Positions 1 through 8,650 of a DNA stretch of 64,000 bases are shown piece by piece. Within the stretch, counting starts at the first letter, position 1, and each line of letters begins with the position of its first letter. The stretch is from an uncultured Lachnospiraceae bacterium (GTDB lineage: Bacteria; Bacillota; Clostridia; Lachnospirales; Lachnospiraceae): positions 1-64,000 of the forward strand of contig CASWRE010000015.1 of NCBI GenBank assembly GCA_949471785.1, written 5' to 3'. Below the pieces are notes generated by a model. The model was not told the DNA's origin. It did not search any database and worked only from the letters and a program-made list of their open reading frames with translations. The position numbers and the translations under genes are program-made.

Positions 1-59
1 TCTTACCAAAAAGGAGCCATTTTCTACCAAAGACACAAACTATTTTACACTACCTCAGA

Positions 60-98
60 GTAGTAAAAACCCCTAATTCTTACTACGATTTTACTACG
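60..98. repeat. TTACTACG direct and inverted repeat cluster
   Basis: The arm GTAGTAA (60-66) is complementary to TTACTAC (80-86), and TTACTACG occurs twice in direct order at 80-87 and 91-98, 11 bp apart. The cluster lies about 140 bp before the phosphatase gene. It could be an operator with helically phased half-sites or the tail of an element that starts outside the window. The rest of positions 1-236 shows no gene. Confidence 0.35.
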
Positions 99-236
99 TT
101 TCATGGCTTCAACTTGTCACATTTTGCCCTGTTTTGCTCATTCTGTGATTTTTTTAACAATGCTCATCAGAAAAATAAACCTCGCAAAACGTGCCAAAAC
201 ACGGCAAATCAACGCATTTTAGGAGGAATTTTTATT

Positions 237-701
237 ATGATTAAGATACTTTTCGTCTGCCACGGCAATATTTGCCGTAGCCCGATGGCTGAGTTTGTTT
301 TGAAAGATATAGTGAAAAAATCTCATTGTGAATCGGATTTTGAGATAGCGTCGGCAGCTACCAGCACAGAGGAAATCGGAAACCCGGTATATCCTCCGGC
401 TAGGAAAAAACTTATGGAGCACGGCATCAATCCGGCTGGCAAGACTTCCAGGCAGATGACAAAAAAGGATTATGATCATTATGACTATTTGATTGCCATG
501 GATAATTGGAATCTGCGCAATATGCGCAGATTTGTGCCGGAGGATAGGGAGCAGAAAGTCCGTCTTCTGCGGGATTTTACAGATTCGCCGGGAGAGATTG
601 ACGATCCCTGGTACACGGGGGATTTTGAGACTGCCTATCGGCAGATCCTGGCAGGCTGCCAGGGATTGTTCGCTATGCTTACATCAAAAAAGCAGGTGTA
701 A
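237..701 (+). CDS. Low-molecular-weight protein tyrosine phosphatase
   Basis: This is a cytoplasmic 154-residue enzyme predicted to remove phosphate from phosphotyrosine. The P-loop of the family is seen at the N-terminus as CHGNICRS, with catalytic Cys8 and Arg14 (CX5R). The general-acid loop appears near the C-terminus as DDPWYTGDF. Length fits the family (about 150-160). The start at 237 is chosen because AGGAGGAA stands 9-16 bases upstream and the P-loop then falls at the usual distance from the N-terminus. An upstream in-frame ATG at 114 has no ribosome binding site and would add 41 unrelated residues. The gene is monocistronic, with a terminator overlapping its stop codon. Its substrate is not deducible; no tyrosine kinase gene is adjacent. 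Confidence 0.93.
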   Translation: MIKILFVCHGNICRSPMAEFVLKDIVKKSHCESDFEIASAATSTEEIGNPVYPPARKKLMEHGINPAGKTSRQMTKKDYDHYDYLIAMDNWNLRNMRRFVPEDREQKVRLLRDFTDSPGEIDDPWYTGDFETAYRQILAGCQGLFAMLTSKKQV

Positions 702-713
702 ACCTGCTTTTTT
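686..713 (+). terminator. Rho-independent terminator of the phosphatase gene
   Basis: Stem GCAGGT (692-697), loop GTAA, stem ACCTGC (702-707), then six T. Preceding A residues extend the stem against the T run. The stop codon TAA (699-701) lies inside the loop. Confidence 0.85.
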
Positions 714-793
714 GAGTGTACATGCTGTCGTATGCAGAACATCTGCCCATAGTAGTTTGTAGCCGGGCTGATTAGAGAGATCTTTTTGGTTCA

Positions 794-1099
794 CTATTTA
801 TGCTTATCCAGCCACATTCGTACAAATTTAATCACTAGATAAATAATGGACCATAGGATCATGAAGCGGATCAGGATTTCCGTAGTCTCCCCCATACCCG
901 TGCTGGATGGGGCCAGTTCTGCTTTCGGCTTTTCCTGTTCCAGCGGCTGAAAATCGGATTCGAGGTTTTCTATGGCTGGCTTTTGGGCTCCGTCAGCAAC
1001 GGTATTTTCTGCCTGAACTGTCCGCAATGTGAAGAAGATAGCCATGGCCGCAGTCAGAAAACAGGGCAGCCATATAAATATATTTTTTACATATCTCAT
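794..1099 (-). CDS. Small membrane protein of unknown function
   Basis: This is a 101-residue protein that I do not recognise. A hydrophobic segment at about residues 7-25 ends in a signal-peptidase-like VQA-EN. A polar acidic and proline-rich stretch follows (about 30-70), then a second membrane segment (about 74-95) and a basic tail ending DKHK. It may therefore be anchored by one or two helices with the middle outside the cell. The start at 1099 is preceded by GGGAGA at a suitable distance. Earlier in-frame ATGs overlap the neighbouring transporter gene and lack good sites. It lies 52 bp downstream of the MFS transporter gene on the same strand and is probably co-transcribed, but no functional link is visible. 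Confidence 0.6.
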   Translation of the reverse strand: MRYVKNIFIWLPCFLTAAMAIFFTLRTVQAENTVADGAQKPAIENLESDFQPLEQEKPKAELAPSSTGMGETTEILIRFMILWSIIYLVIKFVRMWLDKHK

Positions 1100-1151
1100 G
1101 AGAATAAGTCTCCCGCTGTACTTTATGATTCCGTAGTATAAATGATCCTTT

Positions 1152-2399
1152 CTATGCATTCCGGCCATTTAGCTTGTCCGCTTTACAGAAAATAATAAAC
1201 CCGATAACGAACAGCACCGCCAGTACAGCTACGCCCGCGTTGGGAAGCCCAGTGACCTGAGCAATGATGCCTACCAGGGTAGCGCCCATGAAGGAAGCGC
1301 CTTTGCCGAAAATATCGTAAATACCGAAGTATTCGCCGGATTTTTCCGAGGGGATGATTTTGGCAAAATAAGAGCGGGACAAGGCCTGGATGGCTCCCTG
1401 GAACATGCCCACCAGAATGGCCAAAAGCCAGAATTCCCATTGCTTATCCAGCTGGACGGCAAACAGGGCGATGCTGATATAGGCGATGATACAGACCCGC
1501 AGCAGCCGGGATGTCTCGTGGCTTTTTGACAGGCGGGAGAAGATCAGTGCGCAGGGGAAAGCCACGAGCTGAGTTACCAGCAGGGCCAGCAAAAGACCCT
1601 GGGTGTCGAAGCCCAGAGCGCTGCCGTAAGCCGTGGCCATATCGATGATCGTGTAGACGCCGTCAATGAAAAAGAAGAAGGACAGCAGAAACAAAAAGAT
1701 ATGCTTTTGCTTCCGTATATCCCGCAGTGTGGCGGCCAGGCGGGTGAAACTGCTGCGGACAGGACGGGCCGGCAGGCTGACATAATTCTCCTGCCGATAG
1801 GTTTTCAGCAGCGGCAGAGTGACGATCAGCCACCAGACGGCATTCAGCAGGAAAGCCATCGTCATAGCCAGGTGCGCGGAGAGGCCAAGTTTTTCGCCAA
1901 AAAGTATCAGGACCAGAGAGATGATGAAAGGAATGCAGCTTCCCAGATAACCCCAGGCGTAGCCATGGGAGGAAACCGTATCCATTCGCTCCGGGGTAGT
2001 GATGTCTACCAGCATGGAATCGTAAAAGATCAGGCTGGCATTATAGCCAATCTTGGCGATCACAAAGACAACCAGGAACAGGAGCCAGGAGCGGGGGAAA
2101 GATAAAATTGCGCAGCCGATCACACCCACTGCCATACTGGCGGCAAACAATGGTTTTTTGAAGCCTTGAGTATCGGCGATGGTACCCAGTACCGGGCCGA
2201 TCAGCGCTACGATGACGGTAGCGGCAGAAGCGGCATAGCCCCAGCAGGCCAGATAATCAACAGGGGAAATCCCGGCTTCCTCAGCCAGGCTGTTAAAGTA
2301 GATGGGAATGACAGTGGCGATTAGAAGAACAAAGGCAGAATTGCCCACATCATAGAGAATCCAGTATTTCTCCAGTTTATTCAGCTTTGTGTTTTCCAT
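1152..2399 (-). CDS. MFS transporter, UMF1 (Atg22/BtlA-like) family
   Basis: This is a 415-residue integral membrane protein with about twelve hydrophobic segments. The N-terminal WILYDVGNSAF followed by IPIYF and the internal ALSRSYFAKIIP motif are typical of the UMF1 branch of the major facilitator superfamily. Some members of that branch have been linked to sugar or vacuolar amino-acid efflux, but bacterial substrates are mostly unknown and none is inferred here. The start at 2399 (MENTKLN) is supported by AGAGAGGG about seven bases upstream. An earlier ATG at 2429 has weaker support. The small membrane protein at 794-1099 follows on the same strand. Confidence 0.88.
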   Translation of the reverse strand: MENTKLNKLEKYWILYDVGNSAFVLLIATVIPIYFNSLAEEAGISPVDYLACWGYAASAATVIVALIGPVLGTIADTQGFKKPLFAASMAVGVIGCAILSFPRSWLLFLVVFVIAKIGYNASLIFYDSMLVDITTPERMDTVSSHGYAWGYLGSCIPFIISLVLILFGEKLGLSAHLAMTMAFLLNAVWWLIVTLPLLKTYRQENYVSLPARPVRSSFTRLAATLRDIRKQKHIFLFLLSFFFFIDGVYTIIDMATAYGSALGFDTQGLLLALLVTQLVAFPCALIFSRLSKSHETSRLLRVCIIAYISIALFAVQLDKQWEFWLLAILVGMFQGAIQALSRSYFAKIIPSEKSGEYFGIYDIFGKGASFMGATLVGIIAQVTGLPNAGVAVLAVLFVIGFIIFCKADKLNGRNA

Positions 2400-2444
2400 A
2401 GATACCCTCTCTTGTCCGGTGTTCTGCATTCGCGGTGGAGCATG

Positions 2445-3236
2445 CTACTCGAAATTTCGATCAAAACGCTTGTTCAGTGCCGTACCGTTTTGCAGGCTGT
2501 CGTCAAAGCTTTTGATCATGCTGACGGCCGGTTTCACGGAATGATAGAAAAGGCGCAGCAATTCCTCGTTGCTCTTCACACATTTAGGATTGTCGGCAGG
2601 CTGGTTCATCAGTCCCTTCCAGGTAGCGTGTTGGCCGCTTAAATGCATAGCGGCATTAATAAGTCTATATTTGATGGGACCGGGCGCAGTAAAAAGCCCT
2701 TTGACGATCCGCATGTCCAGCAGAGCCCGTTTAATGATTTGCGGCGTAAGACCGTCATAGAAGGGGCAGATGGCCATGGCTGTGGTATCATCTACGGGAA
2801 TCAGCCGGGCCGTGGCGAAGGCCAGGGGGTGCTCCTGATCCAGGCGCAGCAATTTTTTTTCAAATTCTTCTTCGATCTCCAAATGCTTGACCCCGCTTTT
2901 TTGGATCCACTCTGCTACAAAGGGATGACATTCGCTGTCCAAGATGAAATGACAGATGAAGCCTAGCAGATAGGCATATTCCGGCGAGCGGCGGCCGGCT
3001 TTTTTGACAATACGCAATGCTTTTGTAAAGAACGGATAGGCGGAAGCCGAGTGCATACCGGTACCTATCCGGATAATTTTGTTGACAGAGTATGGTCGAT
3101 AGTAAAAAAGAATGTCCGGTCCCTGTAAGCCGATGGCGTACTGCGTATAGTGTTCCCGAATGATTTGTTTTAATTCACCATCCATTTTTCGGGCGACTTT
3201 GCCGCCGAAACGGTGGTGTGCGTAAAATGCAGGCAT
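2445..3236 (-). CDS. Zinc-dependent phospholipase C-like protein
   Basis: The 263-residue protein matches the zinc-dependent phospholipase C fold family (PF00882 type). The N-terminal MPAFYAHHRFG, the GLQGPDILFYY motif, HSASAYPFF and the pair GFICHFILDSECHP supply the conserved His and Asp metal ligands. No signal peptide is visible, so the protein is probably intracellular, unlike the secreted clostridial toxins. Homologues of this type are common and uncharacterised in clostridia, so true phospholipase activity is uncertain. The start is supported by GGAGGAAT immediately upstream. Its 3' end is 45 bp upstream of the MFS gene on the same strand. It is divergent from tex, with which it shares a 240-bp control region. 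Confidence 0.82.
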   Translation of the reverse strand: MPAFYAHHRFGGKVARKMDGELKQIIREHYTQYAIGLQGPDILFYYRPYSVNKIIRIGTGMHSASAYPFFTKALRIVKKAGRRSPEYAYLLGFICHFILDSECHPFVAEWIQKSGVKHLEIEEEFEKKLLRLDQEHPLAFATARLIPVDDTTAMAICPFYDGLTPQIIKRALLDMRIVKGLFTAPGPIKYRLINAAMHLSGQHATWKGLMNQPADNPKCVKSNEELLRLFYHSVKPAVSMIKSFDDSLQNGTALNKRFDRNFE

Positions 3237-3373
3237 AGTATTCCTCCGTAAGTCGTTCTTGCATGGTAATTATTTCGTACAGGTCTGTGTATAGAAAGAA
3301 CATAGTCCTATATTTACTATAAGAGTTTAAAGGCGAAAAGTAAACAGAAAATTGGCTGTTTTATGATATCAGG

Positions 3374-3418
3374 CAAATATTGGTAACGTTTGGCTTTTCT
3401 AAACGGTTACAAATATTG
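3374..3418. promoter_or_regulatory. Inverted repeat flanked by CAAATATTG repeats upstream of tex
   Basis: The arm GTAACGTTT (3383-3391) faces AAACGGTTAC (3401-3410), an inverted repeat with one bulged base. CAAATATTG is repeated directly at 3374-3382 and 3410-3418, on either side of it. The second copy runs into the -35 box of the tex promoter, so a bound protein would affect initiation. No regulator is identified. Confidence 0.4.
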
Positions 3419-3444
3419 ACAAGACTCTAAAGGCTTGCTATGGT
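3416..3444 (+). promoter_or_regulatory. Sigma-A-type promoter of tex
   Basis: A perfect -35 TTGACA (3416-3421), a 17-bp spacer and a -10 of TATGGT (3439-3444, 4 of 6 matches) stand about 35 bp before the ATG at 3479. Confidence 0.55.
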
Positions 3445-3478
3445 AACTATAGGTTTTTATGAAAGGAAGGAATATCCC

Positions 3479-5620
3479 ATGGAACTACTTGCAAAACTGA
3501 CCGAAGAGTTACAGATCAAACGCTGGCAGACGGAGGCGGCAGTGGCTCTGATTGACGAGGGCAATACGATTCCCTTTATTGCCCGATATAGAAAAGAGAA
3601 AACAGGATCGTTGAATGACGAAACGTTGCGGAATCTGAATGAACGTCTGGCGTATTTGCGGAATCTGGAAGAGAGAAAATCTCAGGTCATTTCCGCTATC
3701 GCGGAGCAGGGGAAGTTGACAGATGAGCTCAAAGGCGCCATTGAGAAGGCGGAAACCCTGGTTGCTGTAGAGGATCTGTACCGGCCCTTCAGGCCGAAGC
3801 GCAGGACCCGGGCGCTGATTGCCAGGGAGAAAGGGCTTGAACCTTTGGCAGAGTTGATACTTTCTCAGAAAACAGATGATCTGGATACGGCTGCTGCCGC
3901 TTATGTCTCGGAAGAAAAGGGCGTGGCGTCGAGCCGTGAGGCATTGGCAGGGGCTTCGGATATCCTGGCGGAGCAGGTGTCCGACGATGCGGATGTGCGC
4001 GCGCAGATTCGTAAGATGACCATGCGGGAGGGCCTTCTGACTACGGAGGCGAAGGATGAGAGTGTACAATCTGTCTATGAGATGTATTATCATTTTGAAG
4101 AGCCGGTGGCAAAGCTGGCAGGCCATCGGGTACTGGCCATCAACAGGGGGGAGAAAGAGAAGGTGCTGACCGTGCGTCTGGATGCGCCGACGGAGCGGAT
4201 TCTGGAATGGATGAAGCGGCGGTATATTCGGAAAAGCGAACGGAATTCTTCTGATTTTCTGGCGGATATGCTGGCGGACAGTTATCAGCGTTTACTTGCG
4301 CCGGCTATTGAGCGGGATATCCGGGGAGAGCTCACGGAGAAAGCCGAGGACGGCGCCATCCATGTATTCGGTAAAAATCTAAGTCAGTTATTGATGCAGC
4401 CACCCATCGCCGGGGAGGTGGTGCTGGGTTGGGACCCTGCTTTCCGCACCGGCTGCAAGCTGGCGGTGGTAGATGCTACGGGAAAGGTGCTGGATACCAC
4501 GGTCATCTATCCTACGGCGCCCACGACCCCGGCTAAAATTGCCGCCGCCAAGGATACATTGAAAAAACTGATCCGCAAATATCATGTCAGCCTGATTTCT
4601 CTGGGAAATGGTACGGCTTCCCGGGAGTCCGAGGCGGTGATCGTAGAGCTTTTGAAAGATATTCCGGAAAAGGTGGCATATGTGATTACCAATGAGGCAG
4701 GGGCCAGCGTGTATTCTGCCAGTAAGCTGGCCACCGAGGAATTTCCTCAGTTTGATGTGGGACAGCGGAGCGCTGCCTCCATTGCCCGCCGGGTGCAGGA
4801 CCCTCTGGCGGAACTGGTCAAGATTGATCCCAAAGCCATAGGCGTAGGCCAGTATCAGCACGATATGAACCAGAAAAAACTGGGAGACGCCCTGGAGGGT
4901 GTGGTGGAGGATTGTGTAAACCAGGTGGGCGTGGATTTAAATACTGCCTCGGCTTCTTTGCTGGAGTACATATCCGGTGTGTCGAAGCCCATAGCGAAAA
5001 ACATCGTGGCTTACCGGGAGGCTAACGGCCGCTTTATGAGCAGAAAAGAGCTTTTGAAGGTGCCGAAATTGGGGCCGAAGGCATTTGAGCAGTGTGCCGG
5101 TTTCATGCGCATAAGCGGAGGAAAAAATCCCCTGGACGCTACCAGCATCCATCCCGAGAGCTACGAGGCTGCCGGGGAGCTTTTGAAAGAGCTGGGCTAT
5201 GGGCCGGAATTTATTACGGAACGGTCGGCCCGGAGTATCTTTATCGGGGATTACACAAAAATGGCTAAGAAGCTTGGTATCGGGGAGCCCACTTTGCGGG
5301 ATATGGTGCAGGAGCTGTGCCGCCCGGGCCGTGATCCAAGAGAAGATATGCCGCAGCCTATCCTGCGCAGTGACGTGCTGGACATCAAAGATCTGAAAGA
5401 AGGCATGGTGCTGAAAGGAACCGTGCGTAACGTCATAGATTTTGGAGTCTTTGTGGACATCGGCGTTCATCAGGACGGTCTCGTACACATCTCCAAACTG
5501 ACGGACAAGAAATTTGTCAGACATCCTCTGGAAGTAGTCAGCGTGGGTGATATCGTAGAGGTTAAAGTGCTGGCAGTGGATATGGCGAAAAAGAGGATAT
5601 CCTTGTCGATGATCCTGTAA
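3479..5620 (+). CDS. tex: Tex-family RNA-binding transcription accessory protein
   Basis: The 713-residue cytoplasmic protein has the full Tex architecture. An N-terminal helical domain carries the signature AVALIDEGNTIPFIARYRKEK (split here as AVALIDEGNTIP then FIARYRKE). Then come a YqgF/RNase H-like fold containing GWDPAFRTGCKLAV, a helix-hairpin-helix segment (LNTASASLLEYISG and KVPKLGPKAFEQCAGF) and a C-terminal S1 domain (GMVLKGTVRNVIDFGVFVDIG). Tex binds RNA and associates with transcription elongation in other bacteria. The start at 3479 is preferred because GAAAGGAAGG lies about eight bases upstream and the protein then begins MELLAKLTEELQI as in relatives. It is a single gene with its own promoter and terminator. 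Confidence 0.95.
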   Translation: MELLAKLTEELQIKRWQTEAAVALIDEGNTIPFIARYRKEKTGSLNDETLRNLNERLAYLRNLEERKSQVISAIAEQGKLTDELKGAIEKAETLVAVEDLYRPFRPKRRTRALIAREKGLEPLAELILSQKTDDLDTAAAAYVSEEKGVASSREALAGASDILAEQVSDDADVRAQIRKMTMREGLLTTEAKDESVQSVYEMYYHFEEPVAKLAGHRVLAINRGEKEKVLTVRLDAPTERILEWMKRRYIRKSERNSSDFLADMLADSYQRLLAPAIERDIRGELTEKAEDGAIHVFGKNLSQLLMQPPIAGEVVLGWDPAFRTGCKLAVVDATGKVLDTTVIYPTAPTTPAKIAAAKDTLKKLIRKYHVSLISLGNGTASRESEAVIVELLKDIPEKVAYVITNEAGASVYSASKLATEEFPQFDVGQRSAASIARRVQDPLAELVKIDPKAIGVGQYQHDMNQKKLGDALEGVVEDCVNQVGVDLNTASASLLEYISGVSKPIAKNIVAYREANGRFMSRKELLKVPKLGPKAFEQCAGFMRISGGKNPLDATSIHPESYEAAGELLKELGYGPEFITERSARSIFIGDYTKMAKKLGIGEPTLRDMVQELCRPGRDPREDMPQPILRSDVLDIKDLKEGMVLKGTVRNVIDFGVFVDIGVHQDGLVHISKLTDKKFVRHPLEVVSVGDIVEVKVLAVDMAKKRISLSMIL

Positions 5621-5634
5621 TGCCATAAAAATTT

Positions 5635-5665
5635 GCGGGGGATTTTATATCCCCCGCGTTTCTTT
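5635..5665 (+). terminator. Rho-independent terminator after tex
   Basis: Stem GCGGGGGAT (5635-5643), loop TTTTA with ATCCCCCGC (5649-5657), then GTTTCTTT. It lies between two convergent genes and could serve both. Confidence 0.85.
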
Positions 5666-5706
5666 GGATAAAACAGTCATGGCTATTCTGGTTTGACGGG
5701 GCGGCT

Positions 5707-6324
5707 CTACATCAGCGAGGCCATGGCAAAGGCGTCTAATCCGTCCTGGTCATCGTCAGATTGTCGGGGAACCTGACTCATACGAGATTGGGCCCTGCTT
5801 ATCAATGCTTCTACTTTGGCGATTTCCGAATCATCACACCAGCCTTTTTGCTTACCCGCTTTGCAGTCGGAGAGATCTTTTCGCAGCAGTGTCAATACCT
5901 GCTGAATCTGCGCCTGATCTTTCGCAGCGGCGATCTGGCGTAACCGTTTGCCTTCGTTGACGGCGACTTTGCCGCCTGAGCCGTCGGAACTCTCTGGCGT
6001 TTTGTCTGTCGCCGCTTTTTCTTCCGATACGTCAGGATCAGCAGCTCCCTGAATTTCCTCTTCTGATGCGCCAGGATCAGCAGCTTTCTGAATTTCTTCT
6101 TCCGATGTGTCAGCACTGGCAGTCTCCCGGGCTTCTTGTTCCCGCTCGAGTGCCCGAAGCCCTTCCGCGGAAAGTTCTATGCTGTCCGTTTTCTGTTCTG
6201 TTGTTTCATCTGCCGGCGGTAGGAGAGAATTGCCTCCTCTTTCGGCTTTTTCCTGCTTTTTTACGGCGGAAATGTTCTCATAAAACCGATTTCTGTAGAT
6301 GGTGTTTAGTCCTGAAATTGCCAT
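5707..6324 (-). CDS. Acidic low-complexity protein with 13-residue repeats
   Basis: This is a 205-residue protein that I do not recognise. The N-terminus (MAISGLNTIYRNRFYENISA) is followed by a long Glu, Ala and Ser-rich region. There a 13-residue unit repeats nearly exactly, SEEEIQKAADPGA then SEEEIQGAADPDV, with a third degenerate copy starting SEEKAA. The C-terminal 80 residues look helical (QIAAAKDQAQIQQVLTLLRK) and contain two cysteines (DCKAGKQKGWCDD). There is no signal peptide or membrane segment. The start at 6324 is fixed by AGGAGGGAA upstream; an in-frame ATG at 6402 has no such site. It is convergent with tex and stands alone. Compositional bias makes any distant homology unreliable. 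Confidence 0.7.
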   Translation of the reverse strand: MAISGLNTIYRNRFYENISAVKKQEKAERGGNSLLPPADETTEQKTDSIELSAEGLRALEREQEARETASADTSEEEIQKAADPGASEEEIQGAADPDVSEEKAATDKTPESSDGSGGKVAVNEGKRLRQIAAAKDQAQIQQVLTLLRKDLSDCKAGKQKGWCDDSEIAKVEALISRAQSRMSQVPRQSDDDQDGLDAFAMASLM

Positions 6325-6412
6325 GGCATTTCCCTCCTGTAATGATAATTTGTAATTGTTTAGTACAGGCCGAAGCACTTGTTGCTGAGGCCGTAAAAAC
6401 ATGATTCAAGTG

Positions 6413-6485
6413 TGCAAAATCCCATCGCCGCAGGCGATTTTAATTGGATTTTGCATCGTAACTGTGAAGGTACTGAACAGTTACG
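6413..6485. repeat. Double-hairpin intergenic repeat, copy 1
   Basis: Two adjacent hairpins are visible. The first pairs TGCAAAATCC with GGATTTTGCA around an inner ATCGCC / GGCGAT stem. The second is CGTAACTGT (6457-6465) with ACAGTTACG (6477-6485) around an 11-nt loop. About 56 bp (6429-6484) recur almost exactly, inverted, at 38928-38983. The hairpin alone recurs at 49632-49658. It sits just downstream of the histidine kinase stop codon and may also end that transcript. Confidence 0.75.
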
Positions 6486-6491
6486 ATAATT

Positions 6492-7865
6492 TTATACTTG
6501 TTCCTGTAGCATCACCGTGACTTGAAACAGCTGTCCGTCCAAGTTGATTTCCATCCCTCCCAGATATTTTTCGGCAGTTCGGCGTACGTTGGATAAGCCG
6601 ATGCCGTGCATGGGAGTATCTTCTCTTTTGGTGGTGGCGGGCAAGCCGTCCGGCCCCCATATCACCTCGTCCGCATAGGGATTTGTCACCTCGATCAGGA
6701 AGAAATGCCCTTTTCGCTTTCCGGTCAGCGAAATGAAACGATCATCATCCGAGGATTTTTCACAGGCTTCCAACGAGTTTTGAAGGAGGTTTTGCAGAAT
6801 AATTCCCATGTCGAAAGAATCATAGGCCCCTGTATCGGGGTAATGGAAATCTGCCTGAAAACGAATGCCTTCTTCCCGGCATTTTTTTTGTTTATCGCTG
6901 ATAATGATATCGGTGACAGGATTTCCTGTTTGAAGCGTCAGGTCGAAATCGTCCATACGATCGTTCATTTGGGTGATGTAGTCCTCCAGGTCGGCATATT
7001 TTCCGTTTCTGGCCAGACCTTTGATAGTATTCATATGGCCTCGCATTTCATGTTTCAAGCGCCGGATGTGGGTATAGAAGCGCTCCATTTCATGAATACG
7101 CTCCTGAATTGCCTGCGTTTGCTGCCGTTCTATAAAGCAGGCGGCCTTTTCCTCTTGCATTGCAGCCATTCCCTGTTGGAAGAGAATCGTCAGGTAAGAT
7201 CCGGTGTAAAACAACAGCGCCAGCAGCGGTACTATTGCTAAAAATGACGGATATCGGTCATAGAGCTGGACCAGGATACCATCCTGAGGCTCAAACAGCA
7301 AGAGTGAGATCATCTGTCCGAACAAAATACCTGCGGTCGGGAGTAAACTGATATAGCACAGTTCCTGCCAATGGAGCGCCAGGGGCCGTCTTTTTAGTTG
7401 ACGCTGGAGGACATACAGCATGACAAGCAGCAGGACGGCATGGAGCAAAAGGAGCGACATGAGCAAAACGACAGAGCGAAGAAAAACGGTATCTGGCCGT
7501 TCGGCCTGTAAAGGCCAATGCCGATCGGCAATAAAATACAGGCTTTCTGCCATTAATGCGCTGGAAATCCTGACGCTCCAGTAAAGAATCGCCAACAGAA
7601 GAGCCATTGCTCTTTCCAGGTTAAGCAGACCGGATATTGCCATCAGCGTTACTGTACGGAACAGACCGGACATGCCCTGTGGGATACAGATCTGCCCGCA
7701 AAGCAGATCGACGATCAGGTAGGCAGAAAAAAGGATCAGCAGTTTTCGCGGGCGCCCCTGTCTGGGCAGGAACGGCCTGAAAAACAGGGTCAGACAGACG
7801 GCATACAGCAGAGTTGCCCCCAGCTCAAAAATCCTGTTAAAGACGAGATACATCGTTTCGTTCAT
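6492..7865 (-). CDS. GHKL sensor histidine kinase (AgrC/VirS type)
   Basis: The 457-residue membrane kinase has an N-terminal half with about six or seven hydrophobic helices, a linker (residues about 225-265) and a C-terminal GHKL ATPase. The phospho-acceptor His lies in RRLKHEMRGHMNTIKGL. The N box is NLLQNSLEACE and the glycine box is MHGIGLSNVRRTAEKYLGG. It should sense a peptide or small ligand at the membrane and phosphorylate the regulator encoded immediately upstream. The two genes overlap by ATGA, showing translational coupling. The signal is unknown; no autoinducer-peptide gene is seen nearby. Confidence 0.9.
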   Translation of the reverse strand: MNETMYLVFNRIFELGATLLYAVCLTLFFRPFLPRQGRPRKLLILFSAYLIVDLLCGQICIPQGMSGLFRTVTLMAISGLLNLERAMALLLAILYWSVRISSALMAESLYFIADRHWPLQAERPDTVFLRSVVLLMSLLLLHAVLLLVMLYVLQRQLKRRPLALHWQELCYISLLPTAGILFGQMISLLLFEPQDGILVQLYDRYPSFLAIVPLLALLFYTGSYLTILFQQGMAAMQEEKAACFIERQQTQAIQERIHEMERFYTHIRRLKHEMRGHMNTIKGLARNGKYADLEDYITQMNDRMDDFDLTLQTGNPVTDIIISDKQKKCREEGIRFQADFHYPDTGAYDSFDMGIILQNLLQNSLEACEKSSDDDRFISLTGKRKGHFFLIEVTNPYADEVIWGPDGLPATTKREDTPMHGIGLSNVRRTAEKYLGGMEINLDGQLFQVTVMLQEQV

Positions 7866-8593
7866 AGGCAGGCTCCTTTTTCCAGAAAACGCAGATAGTT
7901 CCTGACAAAATCCGGATATTTGTATTTGGAAAGCAGGAGCTTTTCTCCGTTTGTCAGAGTCACTTCTGATTTGCTGTATCCGTCTATATAAGAGAGGTTG
8001 ACCAGGTATCCTTTGTGGATGCGAAAAAACCGGCCCTGCAGTTCAAGCTCCAAATCCCGAATTTTTGCATAACAGGTGAATATCCCTTCTTTTAAATGAA
8101 GTACAACTTTGTGGTTGCAGCTTTCAATGTAATAGATACTGTTAAGCGGTATGGTCTTGCGGGTATTGGCGGATTGAAGCGCAAGCACACGATCTTTCCG
8201 GGGATTCTCACGTTCCGCAGAAATCTGTGTTGCCGCACGGGCAAAGATCTGAGAAAATTTCTTTTCATCTATCGGTTTTAAGAGATACTGGAATGCGTTG
8301 ACGTCAAAGGCGTCGAACACATACTGCTCATAACCGGTTACAAAAATAATGATCGGCTGTGTCTTTAAAGGGAGCTGCCGGAGCTGCCGGGCCAGAGCCA
8401 TTCCGTTCAGGCGATCGTCAGAGCGGCCGAGCTCAATATCCAAAAAAAACAGGTCAATCCGCCGGGGATCTGCGATACAGTCGTCTGCGGAAGTATATTC
8501 CACGATCTCACAGGGCCAAGGCTGTGCCCGGATCAGCGAAGAGAGATAGTCGCGGGCTTTCGCTTCATCATCACAAATAGCTGTTCTTATCAT
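7862..8593 (-). CDS. LytTR-family response regulator
   Basis: The 243-residue cytoplasmic regulator has a receiver domain (residues about 1-125) with acidic CDDE near the N-terminus, phospho-acceptor Asp in FFLDIELG, and the switch Thr in FVTGYEQ with Lys in YLLKPID. A C-terminal LytTR DNA-binding domain follows (about 140-240: SIYYIESCNHKVVLHL, FFRIHKGYLVNLSYI). It is the first gene of a regulator-kinase pair. A pair of LytTR-like direct repeats at 8651-8682 stands just upstream, suggesting autoregulation. Confidence 0.92.
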   Translation of the reverse strand: MIRTAICDDEAKARDYLSSLIRAQPWPCEIVEYTSADDCIADPRRIDLFFLDIELGRSDDRLNGMALARQLRQLPLKTQPIIIFVTGYEQYVFDAFDVNAFQYLLKPIDEKKFSQIFARAATQISAERENPRKDRVLALQSANTRKTIPLNSIYYIESCNHKVVLHLKEGIFTCYAKIRDLELELQGRFFRIHKGYLVNLSYIDGYSKSEVTLTNGEKLLLSKYKYPDFVRNYLRFLEKGACL

Positions 8594-8650
8594 GTGGATA
8601 GTCCTCTGTATGTTTATTCGTTCAGAAAGGCTTCAGGGTAAGCGTCTTGG

